Below are positions 30,659 to 40,754 of a stretch of 64,000 nt of DNA, piece by piece. How positions within the stretch are numbered: position 1 is the first letter of the stretch; every line of letters begins with the position of its first letter. The translations under genes were made by a program, and so were the position numbers. Source of the DNA: Acholoe squamosa (Eukaryota > Annelida > Polychaeta > Phyllodocida > Polynoidae); contig OX439035.1 in the NCBI GenBank assembly GCA_949317995.1, positions 83,887,959 to 83,951,958 of the forward strand, given 5' to 3'. The notes beneath the pieces were generated by a model. That model worked only from the letters and a program-made list of their open reading frames with translations. It was not told where the DNA came from and searched no databases.

Positions 30659-31800
30659 GAAAATACCTGGTATAAACCTCATAGCAGGTTATCTGGTCAT
30701 CAAACATACATTCGTGTGTCTTGTGAAAGGAAAAAGAACAGCTGACAAACCTCCCTTTTTAAAATTGTTCATGTAGCGTTCATGTAGGGTCTAGGTGAAA
30801 ATGTCTAGGAGGACATTGCACTGTCACCCTTGAGCAATTATAGATATTAAAGTTGGCTGACCAAATTATCTATGCTAACAAAAACGAAAAGTCAACGGTA
30901 TGTCTTTTAGGTAAAAGAATGCATTCCTCTTACATTTGAGACTCATCTGAACTCTTGAATATTGAATCTATACCCTAATTACTTATTCATTTTTCACTAT
31001 TTACTTAGCAGATATATATATCTACCAAGTTCAGTTTGGATTCTTTTCAAACAAAGGCAGTAGGCCAAATGAATTGACTAATAGGGAATTGTAAAAAATA
31101 TAGGTCAAAATTGTTCAAACCTCCCTGTTTGTTCTATTTCACAACCCCTTTACATAAACCAGTGATCTGGATATAACCTTTAACTGGCTTTCTGACTGGC
31201 AGACATACCCCAACTTTATTGCTGTAGCATCTCTACCTTTGAAACGAGGGGAAAAAGGGTTAAGATTTTTATGATAGGAATGCATTAATTTTATTAGGGG
31301 AATATTTTTCTTAGAATATAGAGGATATTTTTAAATACAATCATAGGATTTAGGGTATGCCATCTTTCATCCTGATATTATTTTATAAGGGGATTACATC
31401 TATATATGATCATTAGTAAGGAACTAGCGCAGCAGAGCTGCAGTGCCATCTTTCTTTTGGATTTAGTGTTATAAATTGCAAATATATAATTCATGTGATT
31501 TCATTAGTGTATGTTCAAATATATAGAATGTCAGAGATTGATAGAATAATACAATTGTAAACTAATGAGGGAGAGACTATAGTTTGTAATCATTTCACTT
31601 TTAGGTGGCAAAGGTTTATTGCATAATATAATTAATAGAAAATAATGTTGCCTGTCAGTATTTACTAGCATGTATTGGTTAATTGCTGACAAATAGTGAG
31701 TAATTATTAACATATATTAACTAATTGCTGACAAATAGTCCATAGATACTGAAATATTTTGACAAATACCAGTCAAGGCAGGATGCACAATTGAATCAAT
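30659..31800. other. non-coding AT-rich stretch
   Basis: No gene, repeat or RNA is recognised in this 1.1 kb between E1 and the broken end of G1. Composition is strongly AT-rich with scattered TA runs. Confidence 0.4.
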
Positions 31801-31802
31801 GG

Positions 31803-32952
31803 CTATTTCTCTATTATATATTGACTAGGTATGACAACTTGCAAGGTTTTCTTCCTATTAGAATAGTTCTTCCATCGAAATAGAATACCATCCCGGACTT
31901 CTAGCTCGGCCCATTGAGCTAGGAATCGTCTCATCTCTCTGTTCTCCAATGACACGTCGGGTCTTGGAGGACAGATACCCTGATTAAGAAACTTAATCAA
32001 ACGTGATGTGACTGCATCAGACTTCTGGAACTGTTGGATGGTCTCCATGGACCAATTCAAAACATGTTCCGGTTGGGTTTCGAAAGGTACTCGAACCCCT
32101 GCCAATACAGCATTGTGTGCTCCACAATCAGTGCACTCAGCGTTTGCACATTTCTTCACCGGGATTCTAGACAAAGCATCTGCATTCAAATGTTTTGCCC
32201 CGGCTCGGTGTTCAATCTGGCTGTGATTTAGACCGAATTCGGATAGGTGCGCCAACCAGCGACCTATCATACCCTCTGCATCCTTGAAGTTCAAGAACCA
32301 TCTGAGAGAAGAGTGATCAGTCCATAGAGTGAAATCACTTCCCCACAAAAAGTGCTTGAACTTCTTCATATAGACCACCACAGCCAACAACTCACGTTTA
32401 GTGGTACAATAGTTTCTTTGAGATTTACTCAACGTGTTACTAGCGAAGGCTATAGGAACTTCAACCCCATCCTGGACCTGGGAAAGGGTAGCTCCTATGC
32501 TTTCGTTACTAGCATCAGTATCTAGAATGAAATGATCATTCTCCGTAGGGTACTTCAACACAGGTGTACTTGCAAACAAACCCTTTATTTTCATAAAGGC
32601 CTCGTCTTGCTCGGATCCCCAAGGAAATCGTTCCTTCCTCAGTCCAGGTGTCCAGTGGGACAAACTCTGGATAGGAAAGGCGACCCTCGAATATCCTGGT
32701 ATAAAGTCCCTGTAATAGGAACAGAATCCAAGAAAGGATCTAACTTCTTTCGCATTCGTCTGCCAATTTGACACAGCATCCAGTTTCTCCGGATTGGCTT
32801 TAATCCCTTCATTCGAGATTATTCTTCCCAAGTAATTAATGGATCTTTTAAAAAGATCACATTTCTTGGGCTTCAGCTTCAATCCATTAGCTATGATCCT
32901 TTCCAGAACCACACCTAAATTTTCCAAGCATTCCTCGTATGTCTTCCCAAAG
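31803..32952 (-). pseudogene. G1 RT thumb and RNase H, truncated before integrase
   Basis: It continues directly from YLDD on the other side of the inserted element. It shows the KCDLF..SINYLGRIIS and VRSFLGFCSYYRDFIP blocks, RNase H with D (LDTDAS), E (KRELLAVV) and D (WTDHSSL), and the HLNADALSRIP end motif. A linker follows, and the similarity ends near 31830 before the integrase zinc finger. It is open for 374 codons despite lying in a dead element. Confidence 0.85.
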
Positions 32953-32958
32953 ACTATC

Positions 32959-33473
32959 TACGGAGCCCCTAAAAGGACATCCGTTTTCTACACATTTTTT
33001 TCTCTAGTTTGTTTCCGCAAGTTTTATTTTCGTTTCCGCAAGTTTTATTTTCGTTTCCGCAAGTTTTATTTTCGTTTCCGCAAGTTTTATTTTCGTTTCC
33101 GCAAGTTTTATTTTCGTTTCTGCAAGGTATATTATGTTTCTGCAAGTAAACATTTTGTTTACGCAACTTTATGTTTTGTTTCCACAACTTAACATTCACA
33201 ATTGATTGACTATGCACTAGTATGCACAAAGAAAACTATTAAGTTGTGGAGACAAAAGTATAAGTTGCGAAAACGAAAATTAAAGTTGCGAAAACAAAAA
33301 TAAAATTTGCGGAAACGGAAATACAACTTGCGGAAACAATAATACTACTTGCGGAAACGAAAATACTTCTTGCGGAAACGAAAATACTTCTTGCAGAAAC
33401 GAAAATACTTCTTGCGGAAACAAACTCTAGAAATAAATGTGTAGAAAACAGATGTCCTTTCCAGGGCTCCGTA
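32959..33473. mobile_element. 515 bp inverted-repeat element inside G1 RT
   Basis: The ends are TACGGAGCCC and its complement GGGCTCCGTA, flanked by the 6-base duplication ACTATC (32953-32958 and 33474-33479). Inverted similarity extends about 60 bases inward (GGACATCYGTTTTCTACACATTT). Inside, the left arm has about six direct 21-base repeats containing TTTCCGCAAG and the right arm has related repeats in reverse orientation (CTTGCGGAAA). Removing the element plus one duplication leaves the RT frame continuous, so the limits are exact. No transposase is encoded; it is a MITE-like non-autonomous element. Confidence 0.88.
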
Positions 33474-33479
33474 ACTATC

Positions 33480-34366
33480 ACATCATCTAGATAGACGAGA
33501 CATTTCTTCCATAATAGGTCACTTAATAAAGTTTCCATCATGGTTTCAAATGTCGCCGGTGCATTGCACAATCCAAACGGCATCACATTATATTGGAATA
33601 ACCCAATATGACTGGAAAAGGCCGTCTTCTCCATGTCTTTCGGATGCATACCCACTTGCCAGTATCCGGATTGTAAGTCTAGAGAGCAATACCATTGCTT
33701 ACCTCCAAGGGAGTTTATAGTCTCATCAATCCGTGGTAAGGGATATGAATTCTTCTTGGTCATACCATTCAATTTTCGGTAATCTATGCAAAAACAGATG
33801 GTACCATCTTTCTTAGTCACCATGCACACAGGGCTAGACCAAGGACTGCTTGATGGAATTATTACATCCTGTTCAAGCATTTTAGCTATCTCCTCCTCAG
33901 CTACCCTTTTCTTGGCTAGTGGGAGTCTTCTATAAGGAATCTTAAAAGGTTCATTCTCACCAGTGTCAATCGTATGCAGTACCTTATCGGTACGCCCCAA
34001 TTGTTCACTTGGTGCTGCAAAAGCTTTACGGTACTTGTCTAGCAAATCAGTTAGAGCTTCACGTTGTTCATCATTTTCGACATGGCTTTCGGCTATTAGA
34101 ATATCTAATTCCGGATTCCTTTCGGATGAGGAAGGGACTCCGAGTGCCGAAACATGTTCACAGCCTTCTACCAGTTCAGAGAGGACAACCGACCCTAGGA
34201 TCGTATCCTTCTGTACGTAGACAGTCTTATTACCGGTATTGGATATAGGAACCACTGTCCAAGCAGCGTTAGCTACTAGAACGCCTGCGGATTCCAATCC
34301 GATACTTGACAACATTGCCATATCTGGCTCTACAACTCCAGTTTTTCCTGAAAACTTTCTGTCCAC
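33480..34366 (-). pseudogene. G1 reverse transcriptase, first part
   Basis: RT fingers and palm are present: the VIIPSSSPWSSPV and CIDYRKLN blocks, the LDLQSGYWQV block, PFGLCNAPATFE, and YLDDVIV at about 33500-33480. The frame then enters the inserted 515 bp element at 33479, so the tail of the open frame (to 33239) is insertion sequence, not RT. Confidence 0.8.
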
Positions 34367-34483
34367 TCAACATAAGACATCACAGGCGGTGCCTGGTGGT
34401 ATCTTAACAGTCTGGGCTACACTGGCTACACTGCTCACTTGTCTAAGTACGCATTGTACTTCGAGATGATACGGGTCTCTCAC

Positions 34484-35140
34484 TTACAATATTCCCCTCT
34501 GGGAATCTAACTTTGCTCCATATAATGCAGCAAAATCCAGACCAAGTATACCATCATCCGCGATGTTCGCCACAGTAGGAGTAAGGATGAAGTCCTTATC
34601 CTCCTGTAGACTGAACCTCATACATGTTCTACCGAACGTTTGCATCGTGCTACCGTCGGCCGTACGAGCATTTCCTTCCGTTGTGAAAGTTTCATGATTT
34701 GTAGGCAAAAGATCGTAGAATCTCTTAGCAATACAGGAGTGGCTAGCACCCGTATCGACAAGAAACTCAGCAGATCTACCACTCACAGATACAATTGCGT
34801 ACCACCTCCTACCTTTCAAGTAGGTAGGACAACTTGCGTACTTGGCAAGTTCCGTCTTAGCGCCGAGGTCAAATCCACATCCCTTCAAAATTTTGAGACA
34901 AGGATGACCCGGGGGAAGCTGGGCACACCCTACCCTGGCCAACCCATTGGCCACTTCCTCTGGACTGATATCGGGTTTCCCCTCTGTGTTCTTCTGCCGG
35001 TTCTTGACACCTGGTGTACTATCAATCTCCCCAGCAAGGAACTGATCAGGTCCCTTAGCTTCACTGCTGGGCGAAATCGCTAGAGGATGCTCACCAGCAC
35101 TGCAAGCGGCGATAGGCTGGCAGTCATGGCAATCACTCAT
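34484..35140 (-). pseudogene. G1 protease region
   Basis: This is the retropepsin domain with the motif FLVDTGASHSC near 34770-34745 and the later ILGLDF flap-side motif near 34545. It lies between gag and RT as in Ty3/gypsy. A TAA at 34484-34486 and a TGA at 34367-34369 interrupt the path to RT. Confidence 0.75.
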
Positions 35141-35178
35141 TCGGGGGGTAATCCGGTTGCCATCATGGACACCCCCAC

Positions 35179-35953
35179 TCAGTTTTCCTTCTTCACTGAG
35201 TCCTCCTTACTCGGATTGTTCCGGTAACGAGTGTTTCTATAAACTGGCTTATCTGCCTCACACTCGGCAGCATAATGTCCAGTTTCCTGACAATGGAAGC
35301 ACGTCACTACACTCCTATCAGGCCTAGGCCTTCTCAGATTCTCAGTGATCTTCTTTACCAAATTGGTAACCAGGTCCTCTGATAAAGACGGACCGGTGTT
35401 CGGTTTGGTATCGGGTTGAATCACAGGAGGTTTGGTGGTAATCACTTTCTCCTTGACGTAACCCGTTTTCTTTCCCCAGTTGCGGTTGTACGGGGGGTTC
35501 CCTTGACCAACGGCCCCAACGTTTTCATCATCATCAGGTTCCCCTGATTCAGATGAATCGGTTTCGGGTATCCCATCCGGGATTATCATTGCTGACATCC
35601 GTTGAGGTACCTTCCTGGCAAAGATCCGGGCCTTACGATCATAATGATCTAAGGACTGGAACAAATCTGTCAAAGAGGCATCATTCTTCCAAGCTTCACA
35701 GGCCACTGTCCTGTGTTCCTGATTCCGCAATCCTTCGATGAATTGTTTAAACATTTCATCTAGGAAGCATTCATCATCTAATCTCCATTGAGGTCTGGCT
35801 TTATGCAACAGTCGTTGACATTCTAAGCCGAACACTTTGGCAGATTCCTTAGGTTTCTGCGCTCTTTTAGTGAACGTCAGCCAAGGATCTTCCCCAACTA
35901 TATTTCCATATAAATATGAAGCAATCTCTATGAGTTCATCATATTTCATATGG
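35179..35953 (-). pseudogene. G1 gag, second capsid part and zinc knuckle
   Basis: This continues the capsid interrupted at 54909-54912: the frame on the far side of G2 meets this frame exactly when one copy of the ATGG target duplication is counted. It holds the remaining capsid helices, a Ser/Asp-rich spacer and a CCHC zinc knuckle (C-x2-C-x4-H-x4-C, near 35300-35270). It is open for 256 codons to 35179. The apparent ATG at 35949 is an internal methionine, not a start. Confidence 0.8.
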
Positions 35954-36619
35954 TGTCAACAGACGGTTACATGTGGTGAAGTGAGTGTACACGGAATCCA
36001 GAGAAGTTCATTTGATCCTTTTATTGCATAGCTGACATGAGTGTTTCATAAAGGTGGTAACAATGATAACACTCGCCAATATCTAAGCTCTGCCTCCGAT
36101 CCTATAGCTCAACCTGTCGTAGGTTCTAGGTATAGGTGTAAGGTGTAAGTTGGGAGAGATGATCTTAGAATAGATAGATTGGGAGCTGCTCAAGCTACCT
36201 TTTATACTAAGGGCTTGAGCAGCTCACAGTGTTGTGAAATGTTCTGTACATGTGGCTCAATAGAATAGTGACACATGTCATAAAGAGAGAGTGCCACCTG
36301 TGGGTAGATTATGTTAATGAGAATTGAGAGGAGATTGTGAAATATCCTCTCATTCCAAATATGGCACCACAGGTGGATCGCACTTCCTCCAGTTGGGCTG
36401 TGTGGATGTAGATAAGGTTGGAATGTTATTACATCCGTGTACCTTATGTCACAGAGTGTCATGGAGGAATTGTGTTTGTGATGACTAATGGATCCTGGTT
36501 CCTGTTGGGGAATACAGGAGATTATTGAGTGTAGATCATGGGCAGAGCTTAGGCTTTATATGGCGAAGAATTTAGTAAATATGAAAAATAATAATAAACC
36601 CCAGAATGGTCCATTGACA
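35954..36619 (-). repeat. G2 3' LTR
   Basis: This is a 666-base LTR matching 54243-54908 with a constant offset of 18289 and a few substitutions (for example AGACGG/GGACGG near the start and GCTC/GCAC near 36190). On its internal side the minus strand reads GGAGTGTGGGGATT, a weak polypurine tract. Confidence 0.9.
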
Positions 36620-38055
36620 AATCCCCACACTCCTACTCGTCTCTGCACGAGTGTAAAGGGAGAAAAATAAGTAGAAAAAAAAGAGGCTTTGCCAAGTCCA
36701 TTGACAATTATGGGTATTATGATACAGATAAGGATTTTGTGAAAACCTGATGAGTTTGACATTATATGCGGTATAAAAAAAAGGTTCCTTTATGGAATTA
36801 CAAAAATACAGTTTGTGTGGATCAAGTGACTTAATCTATGTACACAGGTTATAAATGCAGGAATATGTACAATGCTTAAAATATATATGTACCGGTTTGT
36901 TATTGTGGGAAAATGAAAATTTTCCTGGTTTGATAACATGTTAGGTTTAATATATTAAAATGCAATGAGCTATATCCAGATGAAGATTAACCAAGTTTGG
37001 TGAATCTTGGTATCGTGGGGTCAATAATCAACACAAGGGTGATGAATTTTTTAACTCCACATTACCAAGGCTCATGACTGAAGTTGTGTAGGGTCTGTAC
37101 ACATTCCGGTATAAGGTATAAGTCAAGGTGGTATTCAGTGTTACTGTTGACTAGAAACATGGTAATTTTCACGAAAATATACAAAAATGGGATATATACA
37201 ACCTGTTGCTTATCGATAACTAATTTGACTAAAACTCATAAATACATGTCATAGTTGAGCTTGAAAAACAGTGGTAAAGGTGATGAATTTTATAGCACCT
37301 AGAGAGGCAAGCCAGAAGGGTGTTTTGGTGTGTCTCTCATAAAATTCACCAAAAATCATAAATTAACGTCACAATTGTGTCTCAGCGATTTGGATTTAAA
37401 ATATGGTTATACAAAAGTTCGTTTTGAAAAGTGTCTGTTTGTGTTCTCCTGAAGTGTCAATTTGGGTGTATACTGCTGGGAAGTAGGTTCTGATGTTCCT
37501 TATGGTGTTATAAGTTGCCATGTTGTTTCGGTGTTGGTTGTTTCTGGACTTGATGGTACTGGTCCTTTCTCCTTGGGTTTGGCCTCTGGCACTGAAGTAA
37601 ACGATGCTGTGTTGGTGGTAGGCCTGTTGAGGAAACAACAGGAAGAGGAGACAATTCATCGACCTATAGTTTGTCTGTTATGGGTTGCAGACAGGCCACG
37701 GTCAATACAGAAAAAGGATGTGAGATCAATATCATTTTGTCAACGTACAAAACCTACGTACAGAGCTCGATTGATTTATTTGGCTTAGCGCGGGTCCTGT
37801 ATCCAGGGACGCTATGGTTAGTTTATCTAAATTCCACCAGGTGGTAGTAGCGAGCTGGCGCTGCACCGTAATGGCGAAAAATCAGATAAGTTATGGGGAT
37901 TAAATACAGGTATGACCTGCTCAGGTCGACTCCTACCTGTCTCAAGTATCTTGAAAAGGAATTATGTCGATGTTGATTGAAGGAAAATTTATTTTTGGGT
38001 CGAAATTGGGGCGGAAAAAAAAAAATTTCTTTCCTGTGTCGCTAAATTTTTGATC
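36620..38055. other. G2 internal non-coding sequence, left part
   Basis: This stretch is AT-rich. On the minus strand near 37650-37530 a Pro/Thr/Ser-rich frame of about 40 codons resembles in style the G2 gag-like ORF but lacks a domain. No other coding signal was seen. Confidence 0.35.
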
Positions 38056-38063
38056 CGGGGTGC

Positions 38064-38071
38064 TATAAAAA
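38064..38071 (+). promoter_or_regulatory. TATA box of candidate mini-gene
   Basis: The TATAAAAA core lies in GCTATAAAAAGGGG, 54 bases upstream of an ATG in a good context (GCTGCCATGG). The start of transcription would be near 38095. A TTACGTAA palindrome lies at 38102-38109. Confidence 0.45.
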
Positions 38072-38117
38072 GGGGACTCGTCCATCTGTGATGTCATAAT
38101 GTTACGTAATCGCTGCC

Positions 38118-38358
38118 ATGGAGGTGTATGAGGTGCACCTCATTATGCCTAATGGGACCCAACTCCACCTCACGATCACCATGTCGGGCGGATTGTGAGT
38201 ACATTCTGATTTACAAATAGGCGAAACCTGAATTTTTGACAATTTTTAGGGGCAAGAGTGGGGCATTTTGGTCTAATTCGCTTCTTGGATTGTATTTCAG
38301 CATCACACAGATCCAGTGGGTCATTATCCCTACGGGCGGGATGCCAAATGGGTACTGA
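38118..38358 (+). CDS. candidate two-exon 45-codon mini-gene inside G2
   Basis: Exon 1 runs from ATG 38118 to 38194 and is followed by the donor GTGAGT. A pyrimidine-rich acceptor TTGTATTTCAG ends at 38300. Spliced, the frame continues for 19 codons to TGA 38356-38358, and a further GTAAGT donor follows one base later. The two halves both contain an IMPNG- or GGMPNG-like turn, hinting at an internal repeat. It lies on the strand opposite to G2's retroviral genes. The product is not recognised and could be spurious; other phases across the same exons are also open. Confidence 0.35.
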
Positions 38359-38830
38359 GGTAAGTTCGATCTGAGCAAGTTAAAGTTTGAACATGTGCTA
38401 ATGTTGTTGTTGTGGTAGAGATGCCACGTGCGGGTGTCACATGACCGATGGTAGTCATGGTGACGGTCATGACGTCCGTCAGTTTCGGTGATTAAAACGA
38501 AACCAAGATGGTGCCGGGCTGCCGCGTATGGCGCGAAAGTTGCGGACCAGACGCTGCGGCCGGTGCCAATACTGATGAACATCAGTGTAGGCCGATCTAA
38601 TGTGTTAGTTAGGCCTAGCTGTGGCTATGATGTTGTTTAGCTCATTATGTTTGATGATGGCTGTGTATGGATGTGTTTTGGGCGTCTTGCGGAGGCTGGG
38701 GGGTTCAATGTGGGGTGGGGGGGGCGGGTGTGAAGGGTAGGCTAGATGGGGGGGGGGCGATCCCCACATAAGCGTCTTTGCGGCGTATGTGTAAGGGCTA
38801 CCTGCCATCCCCACATAAGTGTGATGGTAT

Positions 38831-39231
38831 TGTAATAAACATTGGCCGGCGGCTCGGCGGCGGCCACCGAAGCTCGGTGGCGGGTTCCCGCTGTGGCCGC
38901 TAGGTGGTGCGTCGGTGGTGACGTCACAGCCTTGTGACGTCACCGTCGGCGGCCGGGGGCTATAAAACGCGGTGTTTAGTGGTTTTATAGCAGACGCGAT
39001 CAGACACTCAGGTGGCCTACGTGTAAGCTATCTTAAGAGAGTTCGGTGGCTGGTTTCTAGTCCACGAACAGAGTGGCGTCTCTAAGCAAGTATAAGTATA
39101 AGTATCAGTATAAGCAAGTAACTGATGACAAGTGACTGTTAGTCCTTAAGGCTCCTAAGAAATAAAACAACAACAACGGCTGTAACTTTATATTCCATTC
39201 TTTATATAGGGTGTCGACTCTGGTTATTACA
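38831..39231 (+). repeat. G3 5' LTR with CRE pair and TATA box
   Basis: Two perfect TGACGTCA palindromes lie at 38919-38926 and 38935-38942, followed by TATAAAA at 38961-38967. This is a compact promoter of the CREB/ATF-responsive type. An AATAAA occurs near 39161. The end GTTATTACA is followed by the primer site. Confidence 0.9.
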
Positions 39232-39232
39232 T

Positions 39233-39248
39233 TGGTGACAGCGGTGGT
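39233..39248 (+). promoter_or_regulatory. G3 primer-binding site
   Basis: TGGTGACAGCGGTGGT begins one base after the LTR, the expected place and TGG start for a tRNA-primed gypsy element. Confidence 0.6.
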
Positions 39249-39293
39249 TGTTTACATTAACGAACCCAGGCATACCAGAGTGGACAGACAGGC

Positions 39294-40742
39294 ATGGCAG
39301 ATAGCGAATTAAAGATGGAGGAGAAGAGGAAAGCCCTGGAGGAGCAGTTAGGGGCGGGCAGGCGGGGAGAGCTGATCCAGGTTGTGGATGAAGAGATCTC
39401 GGTTAAAGTAAGAGGGGCGGTGGCTGTGGCGGCCGGGGCCACCGACGCCGCCGGAGCAGATGACAAGAAGTGGGTGGTGGAGGAGCGGCCGAACGTGAGA
39501 GCAATGGCTGCAACACCCGGAGAGGAAGTGGGAGTAACAGGCGGCGTGGCTAGTCACCGGGCACCTCTTGGTGCGGCGACTAAAGTGGAACGAGAGGTGG
39601 GCGCGACTGAGTTCGGTGGCCGGTTCGGTGGACCGGGCGGAGGGTCGGTGGGTGGCCAGCTCGGTGGCTCGGTGTTCGGTGGAGCGGGGAACGATAAGGC
39701 AAGGGAGGGTCACCGGAGAGAGGAGCTTGCGCGAGACTGGGGCCCCGACAGAGCCCATGGGGAGGTCAGAGAGGGCCATGGAACGGTTGGAAGGAAGGGG
39801 GCAGACCCGTTAGCGGAATGGCTGAGGCAGGGCAGCCCCAAAAGTAGCTCTAGGACGGAGAGTGTAGAAGGGGCCAGGACCTCCACTCCCCTGGGGATAG
39901 ATCGGACGCAGGGGACGATGGCGCCAGGTTGCGGGATACACCCGGGTAGGCCGGGGCCCGGGGGCGAAGGGGCCACCCGGAAGCCAATTGTTATGCCGGG
40001 CAAGTATGATGGGTCGAGCGACCTGGAGGAGTTTTTGTCACACTTTGACCTATGCGTCAAGGCCAACGGATGGACGGAGAGGTTGTCAGGGACGTTTCTA
40101 GGAATTAGCCTGTCGGGGGTCGCCCGGTGGCTGTTGGCGTCAGAGCGGCCGGCTGCTCCGGGGGGATATAAGAAGTTGCAGGACGCGCTAGTTAATAGAT
40201 TCCAGCCAAAGAGTCAGGTAGAATCCTATAAGGCCCTGCTCCGCACCCGGGTGCGGAAGCCTGGGGAGGAGTTACAAACCCTCTCTGAGGAGATCCTGCG
40301 ACTGGTGCGGCTGTCCTACCCTAATGCGGACGCCCAGATGGTAGATGGCATGGCTAAGGATAGGTTTGTCGAATGTCTGGAGGATACGGAGCTCCGACAG
40401 TGGATATACCAGGGCGAGATCCCGACCCTCCTACGGGCGGTGGAAAGGGGTATACGGGCGGAAACTTATCTTAAGGAGGAACAGGCAAAGGCAGTGAAGG
40501 TCAGGTCCGCCACGAAGTCAATGGCGGATGAGATGGGGGAGTTGCGGGTGGCGGTCACCCAAATGAAGGAGTCCCTTGCCCGATCGGCCCTGGTAGCCGC
40601 GGAGGGGGAGGGGGCAAGTCGGGGACAGGGCTGCTTTGAGTGCGGGGCTCCAGATCACTTCAAGCGCGACTGCCCTGCCTGGAGGAAGCGGGTCGAGGCC
40701 GCTCGGAAGAGAGAGGCGACGAAGAAGGCTTCGGAAAACTAG
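39294..40742 (+). CDS. gag: G3 Gag
   Basis: The ATG at 39294 is 62 bases after the LTR. About 220 residues of low-complexity Gly/Glu/Arg-rich sequence lead into a Retrotrans_gag capsid (MPGKYDGSSDLEEFLSHFD, about residues 230-390) with its conserved Trp and Leu pattern. A single CCHC zinc knuckle (CFECGAPDHFKRDC) sits near residue 447. The frame is open for 482 codons. The gene ends at TAG 40740-40742, and RT sequence starts within about 15 codons, so the protease has been lost. Confidence 0.88.
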   Translation: MADSELKMEEKRKALEEQLGAGRRGELIQVVDEEISVKVRGAVAVAAGATDAAGADDKKWVVEERPNVRAMAATPGEEVGVTGGVASHRAPLGAATKVEREVGATEFGGRFGGPGGGSVGGQLGGSVFGGAGNDKAREGHRREELARDWGPDRAHGEVREGHGTVGRKGADPLAEWLRQGSPKSSSRTESVEGARTSTPLGIDRTQGTMAPGCGIHPGRPGPGGEGATRKPIVMPGKYDGSSDLEEFLSHFDLCVKANGWTERLSGTFLGISLSGVARWLLASERPAAPGGYKKLQDALVNRFQPKSQVESYKALLRTRVRKPGEELQTLSEEILRLVRLSYPNADAQMVDGMAKDRFVECLEDTELRQWIYQGEIPTLLRAVERGIRAETYLKEEQAKAVKVRSATKSMADEMGELRVAVTQMKESLARSALVAAEGEGASRGQGCFECGAPDHFKRDCPAWRKRVEAARKREATKKASEN

Positions 40743-40754
40743 ACGGGGTCCCCT

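Noticed and set aside
33000..33440. The ~21-base spaced repeats as a CRISPR array
   Set aside because: The repeats are contiguous and mirrored inside an inverted-repeat element with a target duplication in a metazoan retrotransposon; there are no unique spacers and no cas genes.
35954..36700. G2 read as a plus-strand element
   Set aside because: No TGG primer site follows the left LTR on the plus strand, whereas TGGTGGATGAACC follows the right LTR on the minus strand, next to a gag-like ORF and a protease motif on that strand.
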